26,137 nt of DNA from Brevundimonas sp. (GTDB taxonomy: Bacteria; Pseudomonadota; Alphaproteobacteria; Caulobacterales; Caulobacteraceae), in contig JAAXIW010000251.1 of NCBI GenBank assembly GCA_012270135.1, positions 29,033 through 55,169 on the forward strand, read 5' to 3'. Below are positions 15,129-22,946 of this stretch, piece by piece. Under the pieces are notes generated by a model, which did no database searches, was not told where the DNA came from, and was given only the letters and a program-made list of their open reading frames with translations. The first letter of the stretch is position 1, and every line of letters starts with the position of its first letter. The position numbers and the translations under genes are program-made.

Positions 15129-16570
15129 CGAACCGCGTCCTGATCTATTCCATTCACCGGATGGAGCACTGGTGGAAGTGCGTCGGCGAGCACCTGGGCT
15201 ATGACGAAGCCGTGGTTCTGACCGACCGGCGCGGGGCGGGCGACCGCTCGGTCACCGACGAATTCTATCGCGCCTATCGGGCCCATCGACGTTCGAAGGC
15301 GACGGCCTCCAGCCTGCTGACGGCCGCCGAGGTCGCCGACGTCATCGCCCGCTGCCGGGTGCTGCGCTGGCTCCCGGCGGCCAAGGCCTCGGCCATGGCG
15401 CTGGCGATGGCCGAGGCCATGGAGGCGGTGCTGGAGGACGTCCGCCCGGCCGCGGTTCTGGGCTTCCCGATCGACAGCTATGTCTCCGACGTCCTGGCCC
15501 GGCGGGCGCGGGCGCGGGGCGTCCCCTACTATGAACTGACGGCCAGTCCGCTGCCCGACATGTGCATGCTGATGCACCGGGGAAAACTGATCACCGTCGC
15601 GGCCGAGGCCGATCCGGAGCGGGTCGAGGCGCGCATCCGTGAGATCGCCGACCCCGAGTTCACGCCCAGCTACGTCCGGGGCCAGGCGGCCTATACTCCG
15701 ATGCGGTTCGTCAAGACGCTAAGCTATTTCCGGCTGCGGGCCCTCTACTTCAAGCTCTGGTCGTGGCTGATCAACGATCCGCTGAACCTGCACTATCTCG
15801 ACGCCCAGCCGAGCCTCGGACACAAGGCCAAATGGCGCGACATCCGCATCGTCGGCATGATCGACGCGGACTGGCAGTCGCGAATTGAGGCCTTCCCCCG
15901 GGAAAGGCGGGTCTTCTTCGGCCTGCAGCTGCTTCCGGAAGCCTCCATCGACTATTGGCTCGACGACCTCGACCTGGTCCGGCACGAGGACGCCCTGATC
16001 GAGATCGCGAGTGGGCTGACGGCCGCCGGCCATTTGATCGTGGTCAAGGATCACCCGCTGCAGTTCGGCTTCCGCCAGACGGCGCTGATCGAGGCGCTGA
16101 GGGCCCTGCCGAACGTGGTCTTCGTGCCGTACGAGGTCAGCGGAAACGCCTTCCTGTCGACCTGCGGCGTCAGCGTCACGGCGACCGGAACCCTGGGGCT
16201 GCAGGCCGGTCTGCTGGGCAACACGTCGGTGGTCTGCGACGCCTACTATGTCGCCGCAGAAGAGGACTTCATCGTCGTGCGATCGTGGGACGAGTTGCGG
16301 AGCCTCGCCGCCCGCATCGCCGCGACGCCGAGACCCGCCGACCTGCACGCGCGGCAAGGCCGGATCATCGCCCATCTTCTGAAGGGCAGTTTCACCGCCG
16401 ACTTCTTCTCCTTCAAGGATTTCGACCCGGCGCGGCCGCCTGCATCGGTCGCCGAACTGGGCCGGCGTCTGGGGGTCCAGATGCGCCGCCTCGGGCCGGA
16501 GGGCGAAAATTGGCACGGCGTCAATCTGCCGGCCGGCGGCGGCTCGCACGAGGGATCGCCGCTTCGCTAG
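15125..16570 (+). CDS. Capsule polysaccharide synthesis-type protein, probable GT-B glycosyltransferase
   Basis: A 481-residue protein without membrane segments. The C-terminal half shows features of the Capsule_synth/KpsC-KpsS group: a VVKDHPLQFG block with H310-P311, and about 45 residues later TATGTLGLQAGL (from about 352), corresponding to the nucleotide-sugar-binding half of GT-B enzymes. The N-terminal half is poorly conserved, with an acidic/alanine-rich helix and PIDSYVSDVLARR. Known relatives add Kdo or related acidic sugars, so a nonulosonate transferase is an attractive but unproven idea. The start overlaps the previous stop as ATGA. It is the last gene of the first packed block, followed by a 113-nt gap. 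Confidence 0.7.
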   Translation: MTNRVLIYSIHRMEHWWKCVGEHLGYDEAVVLTDRRGAGDRSVTDEFYRAYRAHRRSKATASSLLTAAEVADVIARCRVLRWLPAAKASAMALAMAEAMEAVLEDVRPAAVLGFPIDSYVSDVLARRARARGVPYYELTASPLPDMCMLMHRGKLITVAAEADPERVEARIREIADPEFTPSYVRGQAAYTPMRFVKTLSYFRLRALYFKLWSWLINDPLNLHYLDAQPSLGHKAKWRDIRIVGMIDADWQSRIEAFPRERRVFFGLQLLPEASIDYWLDDLDLVRHEDALIEIASGLTAAGHLIVVKDHPLQFGFRQTALIEALRALPNVVFVPYEVSGNAFLSTCGVSVTATGTLGLQAGLLGNTSVVCDAYYVAAEEDFIVVRSWDELRSLAARIAATPRPADLHARQGRIIAHLLKGSFTADFFSFKDFDPARPPASVAELGRRLGVQMRRLGPEGENWHGVNLPAGGGSHEGSPLR

Positions 16571-16683
16571 AGAGGCTTGCTTGCTTGACCATCGGGGCCC
16601 GTTCTGGATAGGGAATGCACTGTGAAAACGGGACAATCGGGCGGTTCCCGCAGCTTTCCGACGCAGAGAGACAGGGTCATCCG
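16571..16683 (+). promoter_or_regulatory. Probable promoter for the dioxygenase-polymerase-acyltransferase block
   Basis: This is the first real gap within the plus-strand cluster. TTGACC at 16585-16590 and TAGGGA at 16609-16614, separated by 18 nt, look like a housekeeping -35/-10 pair; transcription would begin near 16621 and leave a leader of about 60 nt. Three tandem CTTG units (16576-16587) overlap the -35 box. I saw no clear terminator hairpin with a U-tract after the preceding stop, so read-through from upstream is likely as well. By eye only. Confidence 0.45.
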
Positions 16684-17781
16684 ATGACGTCGCCCGGCTA
16701 TGTGAACGTCGAACCCGCCAGCGACCTCAACACCATGTCCGAGTTCCGCTGGGACCCGACGTTCATCGACTACGACAGCCACTTCGCCTACCGCGACCTG
16801 GCGGCGCGCCCCTCGCTTCGGGACCGTGCCGAAGCCTTGGTCATCTTCGGGGCCAGCATGGCCAAACTGCTGCTGAAGCGGGCCATCCGCTACGAGATGA
16901 TCCCCTATCATGTCAGGGCCGACCGCTCGGCGAGCGGCCGGCTGCGCTTCGCCCGGACCGCGCTCGCCAATATGACCGCCGGGGCCATGCGCAAGCGCCA
17001 CGCGGCGACGGATTCCTCGGCGGGAGCGGTGATGGACCGGCAGGGCTGTCTGGTCCTGACCATGCCGGAAGACCAGCGGGTCAGGCTCGAGGCCGCCGCG
17101 TCCGATCAGTTCGAAATCCTCGCCGCCCGCCGCGGCCGCTCGAACGGCAAGCGCCAGTTCGAGGAATCGCGCGGCCAGGCCAGTCGGCTGGAGCAGGGCC
17201 CGCTCTTCGACCAGATCGAAGCCATCCTGCGCGAGTCCGGCGTGATGGCGGCCGCCGGCGCCTATCTGGGCCGGCCCGCCCGGCTGGTCGACGTCAATCC
17301 GCAGATCAACGACGTCACCGACAGCTTCTGGCGCGACATCTTTCCCGACGCCGAGATCGGCGAACTCCCGGCCACGGCCTATTGCCACCGCGACGCCTCG
17401 GGCGGCGACCTGAAGGCGATCATCTATCTGAGCGACGTCGGCGACCGCAATGGGCCCTTCAGCTACGTCCTCGGCTCGAATCGTATCCGCATCTCGCGCA
17501 TCGACGACCTGATCTGCGAGGCCAACGACAGCAACGGCCTTGGCGCGACCGATCCGGTCTCTCGTCGGCGCTTCGCCGCCCTGCCCAGGAAGCTCCGGCA
17601 GAAGGGCGCCTTCGGCAACGACCTGACCCCGGCCTCTCCCCTCAGCGGCGACATCGCGTCGAGCCTGTGGAGCATCGAGGCGCCGAAGGGCTCGATCGTT
17701 CTCTTCGACACCAAGGGCATCCACCGCGGCGGCATGGTCGTCGAGGGCGAACGCCGCGTCATCACCTGCGTGATCGGATGA
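16684..17781 (+). CDS. Phytanoyl-CoA dioxygenase-like Fe(II)/2-oxoglutarate oxygenase
   Basis: A 365-residue protein whose C-terminal half has the double-stranded beta-helix layout of phytanoyl-CoA dioxygenases: the iron-binding HxD in YCHRDASG (H235, D237), LSDVGDRNGPFSYVLGS at about 249-265, and the distal His with a nearby Arg in GIHRGG (H347, R348) with R357/R358 as further candidates for the 2-oxoglutarate salt bridge. The first 170 or so residues do not resemble any domain I recognise. Such enzymes hydroxylate or halogenate a substrate; in this setting a sugar, a lipid carrier or an acyl substituent is plausible, but nothing in the sequence names it. The start at 16684 has only a weak ribosome site (AGGG about 7 nt upstream); the frame is open back to 16615. 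Confidence 0.8.
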   Translation: MTSPGYVNVEPASDLNTMSEFRWDPTFIDYDSHFAYRDLAARPSLRDRAEALVIFGASMAKLLLKRAIRYEMIPYHVRADRSASGRLRFARTALANMTAGAMRKRHAATDSSAGAVMDRQGCLVLTMPEDQRVRLEAAASDQFEILAARRGRSNGKRQFEESRGQASRLEQGPLFDQIEAILRESGVMAAAGAYLGRPARLVDVNPQINDVTDSFWRDIFPDAEIGELPATAYCHRDASGGDLKAIIYLSDVGDRNGPFSYVLGSNRIRISRIDDLICEANDSNGLGATDPVSRRRFAALPRKLRQKGAFGNDLTPASPLSGDIASSLWSIEAPKGSIVLFDTKGIHRGGMVVEGERRVITCVIG

Positions 17782-17827
17782 CGGGTCGCATGCGCGGCCG
17801 GCGTCTCGGCGGAACCGGAGTCCAGCC

Positions 17828-19189
17828 GTGAGATATCATCCCGCCGTCCTGATGGTGATGGTGTGGGGGGCCTGCATGGGCCTGTTCTACATCCTGCCGT
17901 TCCAGCTCGAGAACCGGGTCATGACCCTTTACGGGTTCCTGATCCTGACGCTGTTCATCGCGGTGTTCTGCGGCGGAGCGCTGGCCGCAAGCCGCCCGCA
18001 GGGGCAGCGGCCGCCGCGCAGTGACGTGACGGTGAATTTCGAACTGGCGGACCGCGCCCTGATGGCCGCCGCGACCATAGCCGTCCTCGCCGCCCTGGCC
18101 GACACCGCCGGACGCAACATCTTCGACCTCGCCGCCGCCTATGAAACCCGTTCCGACCGGGCGGGCGACCTGATGGCCGGGCGGGGATCGGCCAGTTCGA
18201 TCTGGTTCCAGATCGCCTTCGTCACCTATCCCGCGGGCTACGTCTACATCGTCCGGGAGGTCGCCTTCCGGGCCCACCCGACGCCCTGGCGGATCGGCCT
18301 GTTCGGCCTCCTGCCCGTGGTCATGGCGTCCCTTTCGATGGGAGGCCGGGCGCCTCTGTTCTACGCCCTGCTGATGCTGGTCTACGGCTTCGCCCTGCGC
18401 CGACAGACCTTTCCGGCGACCGCTCCCGTTCGCCGCACGGCGCCCGTCGCCGTCGGCGTGGGCCCCGCAATGCGGCCGCGGCGCAGACCCTTCCGCCTCA
18501 ACGCGGCGGCCAAGGTCGGCATCGCCCTGATCGGCCTCATGATGCTGGTCTATTTCGTCCAGGTGTTCGCCGCCCGGGCGGACGTCGCGGGCGGCATCGA
18601 CGCGATGTTCGGCGTCGCGGGCGGTCAGTGGGGGGTCAATTTCAACGGCCCCGGCTCCAACCTGTTCTTCTCGCTGTTGGGACCGGACGCGACCTACATG
18701 GTCTTCGTCTTCGTCTGGTACTGGATCCAGGGCTTCGTCATGTCGAACGTCGTGTTCACCAGCTACGACGGGCCGGCGCTGCTGGGCGTGTACGGGATCG
18801 ACCTCGCGTCAGCGCTCATGCGTCGCCTGAACGGCGAATTCGTCGCCAACGGCTACGCCCATCTGAATGCGATCAACGTCTATGGCTTCCTGCCCTCCGC
18901 CTTCGCCGCCCTGTACGTCGATCTGAAATTCTTCGGCCTCGCCGTCTGCGCAGGCTGGGGATGGGCGGCCGGGTGGATCTACCGCAAGGTCAAACAGGGT
19001 CTGGATCCGAAATGGGTGCTGGCCGTGCCCTTCGTCACCCTGGGGATCCTGTTCAGCACCATCGGCACCCCGATCGGATTCTCGAACGGCCTGGTGACCC
19101 ATTCGTGGCTGGTCGTCACCCTCGTGCTGGCGCGAACCGTCGTAGCCCGGCGACCGGCCGCCGCCCCCGCCGCCCGGCGGAGTCCGTAG
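17828..19189 (+). CDS. Wzy-like O-antigen/oligosaccharide repeat-unit polymerase
   Basis: A 453-residue polytopic membrane protein with about ten hydrophobic segments. The block SMGGRAPLFYALLMLVYG at about 173-190 resembles the GR-containing segment of oligosaccharide repeat-unit polymerases. A long hydrophilic region rich in Arg and Pro (about 195-225) follows and is probably cytoplasmic, and another, around 255-285 with GVNFNGPGSN, may be the periplasmic loop that binds substrate. The family is very divergent, so the call depends on topology and on the presence of a flippase and an O-acyltransferase in the same locus. It would join flipped repeat units in the periplasm. It starts at a GTG with GGAG at 17817-17820, 7 nt upstream, after a 46-nt gap. 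Confidence 0.75.
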   Translation: MRYHPAVLMVMVWGACMGLFYILPFQLENRVMTLYGFLILTLFIAVFCGGALAASRPQGQRPPRSDVTVNFELADRALMAAATIAVLAALADTAGRNIFDLAAAYETRSDRAGDLMAGRGSASSIWFQIAFVTYPAGYVYIVREVAFRAHPTPWRIGLFGLLPVVMASLSMGGRAPLFYALLMLVYGFALRRQTFPATAPVRRTAPVAVGVGPAMRPRRRPFRLNAAAKVGIALIGLMMLVYFVQVFAARADVAGGIDAMFGVAGGQWGVNFNGPGSNLFFSLLGPDATYMVFVFVWYWIQGFVMSNVVFTSYDGPALLGVYGIDLASALMRRLNGEFVANGYAHLNAINVYGFLPSAFAALYVDLKFFGLAVCAGWGWAAGWIYRKVKQGLDPKWVLAVPFVTLGILFSTIGTPIGFSNGLVTHSWLVVTLVLARTVVARRPAAAPAARRSP

Positions 19190-19193
19190 CCTG

Positions 19194-21227
19194 ATGACCT
19201 CAGCGGGGGGCGGCGACGGTTACAGGCCCGAGGTCGACGGGTTGAGGGCGATCGCGGTGGTGGCCGTGATCCTGTTCCACGCCAACCTGGGACTCGCCAC
19301 GGGCGGCTATGTCGGAGTCGACATCTTCTTCGTGATCAGCGGCTATCTGATCTCGTCGATCATTCTGCGCGAGATCGATCAGAAGCGCTTCACCTTCCTC
19401 GGCTTCTACGAGCGCCGCATCCGGCGCATCTTCCCGGCCTTGTTCGTCGTGCTGGCGGCGACCTCGGCGGCCTCGTGGTTCATCCTGCCGCCCGAGCAGA
19501 TGCAGACCTTCGCCCAGAGCGTGGTCGCCACCACCACCTTCGCGGCCAACATCTTCTTCTGGCTGAAGAGCGGCTATTTCGGCGGCGACGCCGAGCTGTT
19601 TCCCCTGATCCACATGTGGAGCCTGGCGGTCGAGGAGCAGTACTACATCGTCTTCCCGTTCCTCGTGATGATCGCCGCGGGCGCCCGCAAGCGCTGGCTG
19701 CCCTGGGTCATGGGGATTGCGTTCGCGGCATCCTTCGCGGCTTGCGTCGTCGTCACCCGGGACCAGCCGCTGGCGGCCTTTTTCCTTGCGCCGATGCGGG
19801 CCTGGGAGCTGTTCGCGGGGGTGTTCGTCGCCATCTACCAGCGGCCTTGGCTCGCCGCCCTCGGCCGGGTGCGCGGGGCCCGGCAAGCCGTCGAGACAGC
19901 CGGCCTGGCCGCGGTCGTCGCTCCCATCTTCCTCTTCGACAGCACCACTGCCTTCCCCGGCTGGATCGCCGCCATTCCCGTGTTCGGGACCGCCGCCCTG
20001 ATCCTGACGAGCACCGGCGGCTCGATCATCGGCCGGGTGCTGGCCAGCGGGCCCATGGTCGGCGTCGGCTTGATCTCCTACAGCGCCTACCTGTGGCACC
20101 AGCCGCTTTACGCCCTTTCGCGGATGCAGGGCCTCCCCGAGCGCGGCCCCTGGGTCTACGCCGTGCTGATCGCGGCGACCTTCCTCCTCGCCTGGCTGTC
20201 CTGGCGCTTCGTCGAACAGCCGTTCCGGGATCGCCGCCGGTTCCGTCGTCTGACCATCTATGCCGTCTTCGTTGTCCTGTCAGGCGCGCTACTCCTATGG
20301 GGGCTGGCCGGCCATGTCGCGAAGGGCTTTCCCGACCGGTTCGACCGGGAGACGCAGGCGCTCGACGCCACGGCGGCGTTCAGCCCCAAACGCGTCGAAT
20401 GCCATGCCGACGCCCTGAACCCCAAACCGCCGGAGTCCGCCTGCCGCTACTTCTTCGAGGAGGCGCACTGGGCCGTGCTCGGCGACAGCCACGGCGTCGA
20501 AGCCGCCCTCGCCCTCGCCGAGGAGCTGAGGCCCGCCGGCGAAGGGGTCGTCCACCTGACCTATTCCGCCTGCCAGGCCGCGCTGACGTTCGAATCGACC
20601 AATCCGGGCTGCAGCGAATGGATGCGGCAATCGGTGGCCTGGCTGGAGCGGTCGCCGGAGATCACCGATGTCCTGCTGGTGTTTCGACACAGCTATCATC
20701 TGTACGGCGACCAGACCCGTAGCTTCCCGCACGTCCCGGACCAGAAGCCGGTGTTCCTGCGCGGGGTTGGCGCCGAAGACGCGCGGCGGATCTACATCGA
20801 CAGCTTCAGCGAAACGGTCCGGCGACTGACCGCCGCGGGCAAGCGGGTGCATATCGTGCTGCCGTTCCCCGAATTGCCGACCCACGTCGAGCGGTACATC
20901 TTCGCTGGCGACCGCGGCGACCCCGATCGCGTCACGGGCGCCGACATGGAATTCTACCGGGCCCGCAACGCCCGCATCCTGTCGGTTCTCGAGCGCCTCG
21001 GCCGCCAGCCCGGCGTCAATCTGGTGGAGACCGCGCCGGCCTTCTGCGACGCGGCTCGCTGCCGGTCGATCATCGACGGCCAGTCGATGTACTACGACGA
21101 CAGTCACCCCAGCCTTGGGGGCGCCCGGCGATGGATCAGGATGGCGCGGGCGAGCGGCGACCTGCCGATATCGGGGCCGGTCCCGGCCGCGGATGCGGCG
21201 GTCAGCGCAGGCGTGAAGGTCGACTGA
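19194..21227 (+). CDS. OafA/YrhL-type O-acyltransferase with C-terminal SGNH domain
   Basis: A 677-residue inner-membrane protein that O-acylates (usually acetylates) surface polysaccharide. The N-terminal acyltransferase-3 domain starts with YRPEVDGLRAIAVV and carries H29 in LFHA, GVDIFFVISGYLIS at 41-54, FYERRIRRIFPAL at 71-83 and HMWSLAVEEQYY at 140-151. About ten membrane segments follow to about residue 385. The C-terminal periplasmic part is an SGNH hydrolase-like domain with GDSH at 430-433 (nucleophile S432) and DDSHPS (D635/D636, H638) supplying the rest of the triad. This two-domain form transfers acyl groups across the membrane and then to sugar. It lies 4 nt after the polymerase gene and is presumably cotranscribed with it; it converges with the next, minus-strand gene. 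Confidence 0.95.
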   Translation: MTSAGGGDGYRPEVDGLRAIAVVAVILFHANLGLATGGYVGVDIFFVISGYLISSIILREIDQKRFTFLGFYERRIRRIFPALFVVLAATSAASWFILPPEQMQTFAQSVVATTTFAANIFFWLKSGYFGGDAELFPLIHMWSLAVEEQYYIVFPFLVMIAAGARKRWLPWVMGIAFAASFAACVVVTRDQPLAAFFLAPMRAWELFAGVFVAIYQRPWLAALGRVRGARQAVETAGLAAVVAPIFLFDSTTAFPGWIAAIPVFGTAALILTSTGGSIIGRVLASGPMVGVGLISYSAYLWHQPLYALSRMQGLPERGPWVYAVLIAATFLLAWLSWRFVEQPFRDRRRFRRLTIYAVFVVLSGALLLWGLAGHVAKGFPDRFDRETQALDATAAFSPKRVECHADALNPKPPESACRYFFEEAHWAVLGDSHGVEAALALAEELRPAGEGVVHLTYSACQAALTFESTNPGCSEWMRQSVAWLERSPEITDVLLVFRHSYHLYGDQTRSFPHVPDQKPVFLRGVGAEDARRIYIDSFSETVRRLTAAGKRVHIVLPFPELPTHVERYIFAGDRGDPDRVTGADMEFYRARNARILSVLERLGRQPGVNLVETAPAFCDAARCRSIIDGQSMYYDDSHPSLGGARRWIRMARASGDLPISGPVPAADAAVSAGVKVD

Positions 21228-21241
21228 GGCCGATCAGCCTC
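21226..21241. terminator. Small hairpin between convergent genes
   Basis: GAGGC (21226-21230) and GCCTC (21237-21241) form a 5-bp stem with a 6-nt loop. The hairpin spans the stop codons of both convergent genes, which are only 6 nt apart. It could act as a bidirectional terminator, but the stem is short and neither side has a clear U-tract. Confidence 0.3.
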
Positions 21242-21866
21242 TCGGCTCCATCGGCTTGGCGGGATTGCCGATCACCGTAGCGCCCGGAGGCACATCCTTC
21301 GTCACCACCGCGCCCATGCCGATGACGGCGCCCTTGCCGATCCGCAGCGGTTTCCCCGCCGTTCCCTGCCGCAGGATCGCGCCCGTGCCGACATAGACGT
21401 CGTCCTCGATATGAACGTTGCCGTTGCAGCAGACCTTGGGCGCGAAGGTCACGAAGTCGCCGATGACGCAGTCATGGGCGACGTATGAATAGATGTTGCA
21501 CTGAAAATGCCGCCCGATGGTCGCCGAGGCGGTGACCACGGTGAAGTCGCAGAACACTGCGCCCTCGCCCACGACGACGTCCGGGCCGCGGCGATGGGTC
21601 GGGGCGGACAGCTCCGCGGCGGTCACGCGATCGGCGATGCTGCGGCGCACGGCCGGGTCCCCCACGGCGATGACCGCCGGGCAATCCAGTTGATCCGCTC
21701 CGACCACCGGAAGGCCGCACACGGTCTGGCCGACCTGGTCGGCGTCGTCCGAAACGAACACCACCTGCCCTGACGGCCCGACGGCCTCCCGTGCGGCCTG
21801 AACCAGTTCGCGGCCGAAGCCGCCGGAGCCGTAGATCGCCAGTTTCATGAAACGACCCTGCCACAT
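21234..21866 (-). CDS. NeuD/PglD-like sugar O- or N-acyltransferase
   Basis: A 210-residue acyltransferase with an N-terminal Rossmann-like part (KLAIYGSGGFGRELV from residue 8) and a C-terminal left-handed beta-helix with hexapeptide repeats. The candidate catalytic His is H131 in YVAHDCVIGD, matching the His of PglD. The end (VVTKDVPPGATVIGNPAK) is typical of the fold. Members acetylate the 4-amino group of UDP-4-amino-trideoxy sugars (PglD, LegH) or O-acetylate sialic acid (NeuD). It stands alone on the opposite strand between two polysaccharide blocks. GGAGG (21878-21874) lies 7 nt before the ATG at 21866, hence this start; the Met at 21848 fits the usual family N-terminus and is the alternative. 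Confidence 0.88.
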   Translation of the reverse strand: MWQGRFMKLAIYGSGGFGRELVQAAREAVGPSGQVVFVSDDADQVGQTVCGLPVVGADQLDCPAVIAVGDPAVRRSIADRVTAAELSAPTHRRGPDVVVGEGAVFCDFTVVTASATIGRHFQCNIYSYVAHDCVIGDFVTFAPKVCCNGNVHIEDDVYVGTGAILRQGTAGKPLRIGKGAVIGMGAVVTKDVPPGATVIGNPAKPMEPRG

Positions 21867-21948
21867 CGGGGCACCTCCGTCAGCAATCATGCTTTGGCCG
21901 CCGCGCCGCGCAGGCTAGGTTGTCCGCCCACCCCGAATGGAGCGCCCT
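21867..21948 (+). promoter_or_regulatory. Divergent intergenic region with a probable promoter for the neu block
   Basis: On the plus strand, TTGGCC (21894-21899) and TAGGTT (21916-21921) are 16 nt apart; the -10 lies in GCTAGGTT, close to the Caulobacter GCTAnnwC pattern. The leader would be about 20 nt, ending in GGAG (21939-21942), 6 nt before the ATG at 21949. This supports a separate transcription unit for the WbpV-like, neuB, neuC and neuD genes. The minus-strand promoter could not be placed. Confidence 0.5.
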
Positions 21949-22896
21949 ATGAGCCGTCCGGCAGGCCCTATCCTTGTGACCGGCGCGACCGGCTTCCTCG
22001 GTCGGGCGGTGGTCGGGCGGCTGTCGGCCGACGGCTATGTGGTGCGCGCGGCCGTCCGGACGGACATGGGCGGCTGGCCGCCGGGCGTCGACACGGTCTT
22101 GGTCGGGGATCTGTCGGGCGCCACTGACTGGTCCGCGGCCCTGGCCGGCGTGGACTGCGTGGTGCACTGCGCGGCGCGGGCCCATGTGCTGAACGAAACC
22201 GCCGACGATCCGATGGCCGAGTTTCGCCGGATTAACGCCGACGGCGCCGTCGCCCTTGGACGACAGGCCGCCGAGGCGGGCGTCCGACGCCTGATCTTCA
22301 TATCCAGCATCGGCGTCAACGGCGCCGAGACCCACGGGCAACCGTTCACCCGGTCGGACGCGCCCGCCCCGCACTCGCCGTATGCGGTCTCGAAACTCGA
22401 AGCGGAGCAAGGCCTGGCCGTCGTCGCCGCAGAGACCGGTCTGGACGTGGTCACGATCCGTCCGCCGCTGGTGACCGGCCCCGACCCGAAGGGCAATCTC
22501 GCCACCCTGCGCCGGGCCATCCGGCGGGGCCTGCCCCTGCCGTTCGGCCTCGTCACCCACAATCGCCGCGACCTGGTCTCGCTGGATGTGTTGTGCGACC
22601 TCATCGCCACCTGCATCAGGCATCCGGCCGCGGCCGGACGAACCTTCCTGGTCAGCGACGGAACCCCCGTCTCGACCCGGCGCCTGCTGGAGGATATCGG
22701 CGCCATGGACGGCCGCAAACCGCGCCTGCTGCCGGTTCCCCCCATCCTCTTGTCGATCCTGCTCGGCCTGCTCGGCAAGACGTCCCTGCGCTCCCAGCTT
22801 CTGGGCGATCTCCAGGTCGACATCGCCTCTACCTGCGACACGCTCGGATGGACGCCTCGAGCGGGGGCGGCGTCCTTCCGCCGGGCGGTCGAATAG
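21949..22896 (+). CDS. WbpV-like NAD(P)-dependent sugar reductase (UDP-QuiNAc type)
   Basis: A 315-residue extended SDR resembling WbpV/WreQ, which reduce the 4-keto group of UDP-2-acetamido-2,6-dideoxy-hexulose to UDP-N-acetylquinovosamine. Seen: TGATGFLG at 11-18, CAARAHVLNETADDP at 74-88, the ISSIGVNGAETHGQPFT block (S119/S120) and the catalytic YAVSK (Y145, K149). The block with VNG, PFT and PYAVSK is characteristic of this subgroup, from memory. QuiNAc is a common first sugar of alphaproteobacterial O-antigens, but the matching 4,6-dehydratase and initiating transferase are not in the window. The start at 21949 is set by GGAG at 21939-21942; an ATG 12 nt upstream lacks a ribosome site. 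Confidence 0.82.
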   Translation: MSRPAGPILVTGATGFLGRAVVGRLSADGYVVRAAVRTDMGGWPPGVDTVLVGDLSGATDWSAALAGVDCVVHCAARAHVLNETADDPMAEFRRINADGAVALGRQAAEAGVRRLIFISSIGVNGAETHGQPFTRSDAPAPHSPYAVSKLEAEQGLAVVAAETGLDVVTIRPPLVTGPDPKGNLATLRRAIRRGLPLPFGLVTHNRRDLVSLDVLCDLIATCIRHPAAAGRTFLVSDGTPVSTRRLLEDIGAMDGRKPRLLPVPPILLSILLGLLGKTSLRSQLLGDLQVDIASTCDTLGWTPRAGAASFRRAVE

Positions 22897-22946
22897 GTTA
22901 GGTCATCGGTCGCCGGGCGGCCCCCGCCGTCCCGCTCCGGAGGTCC

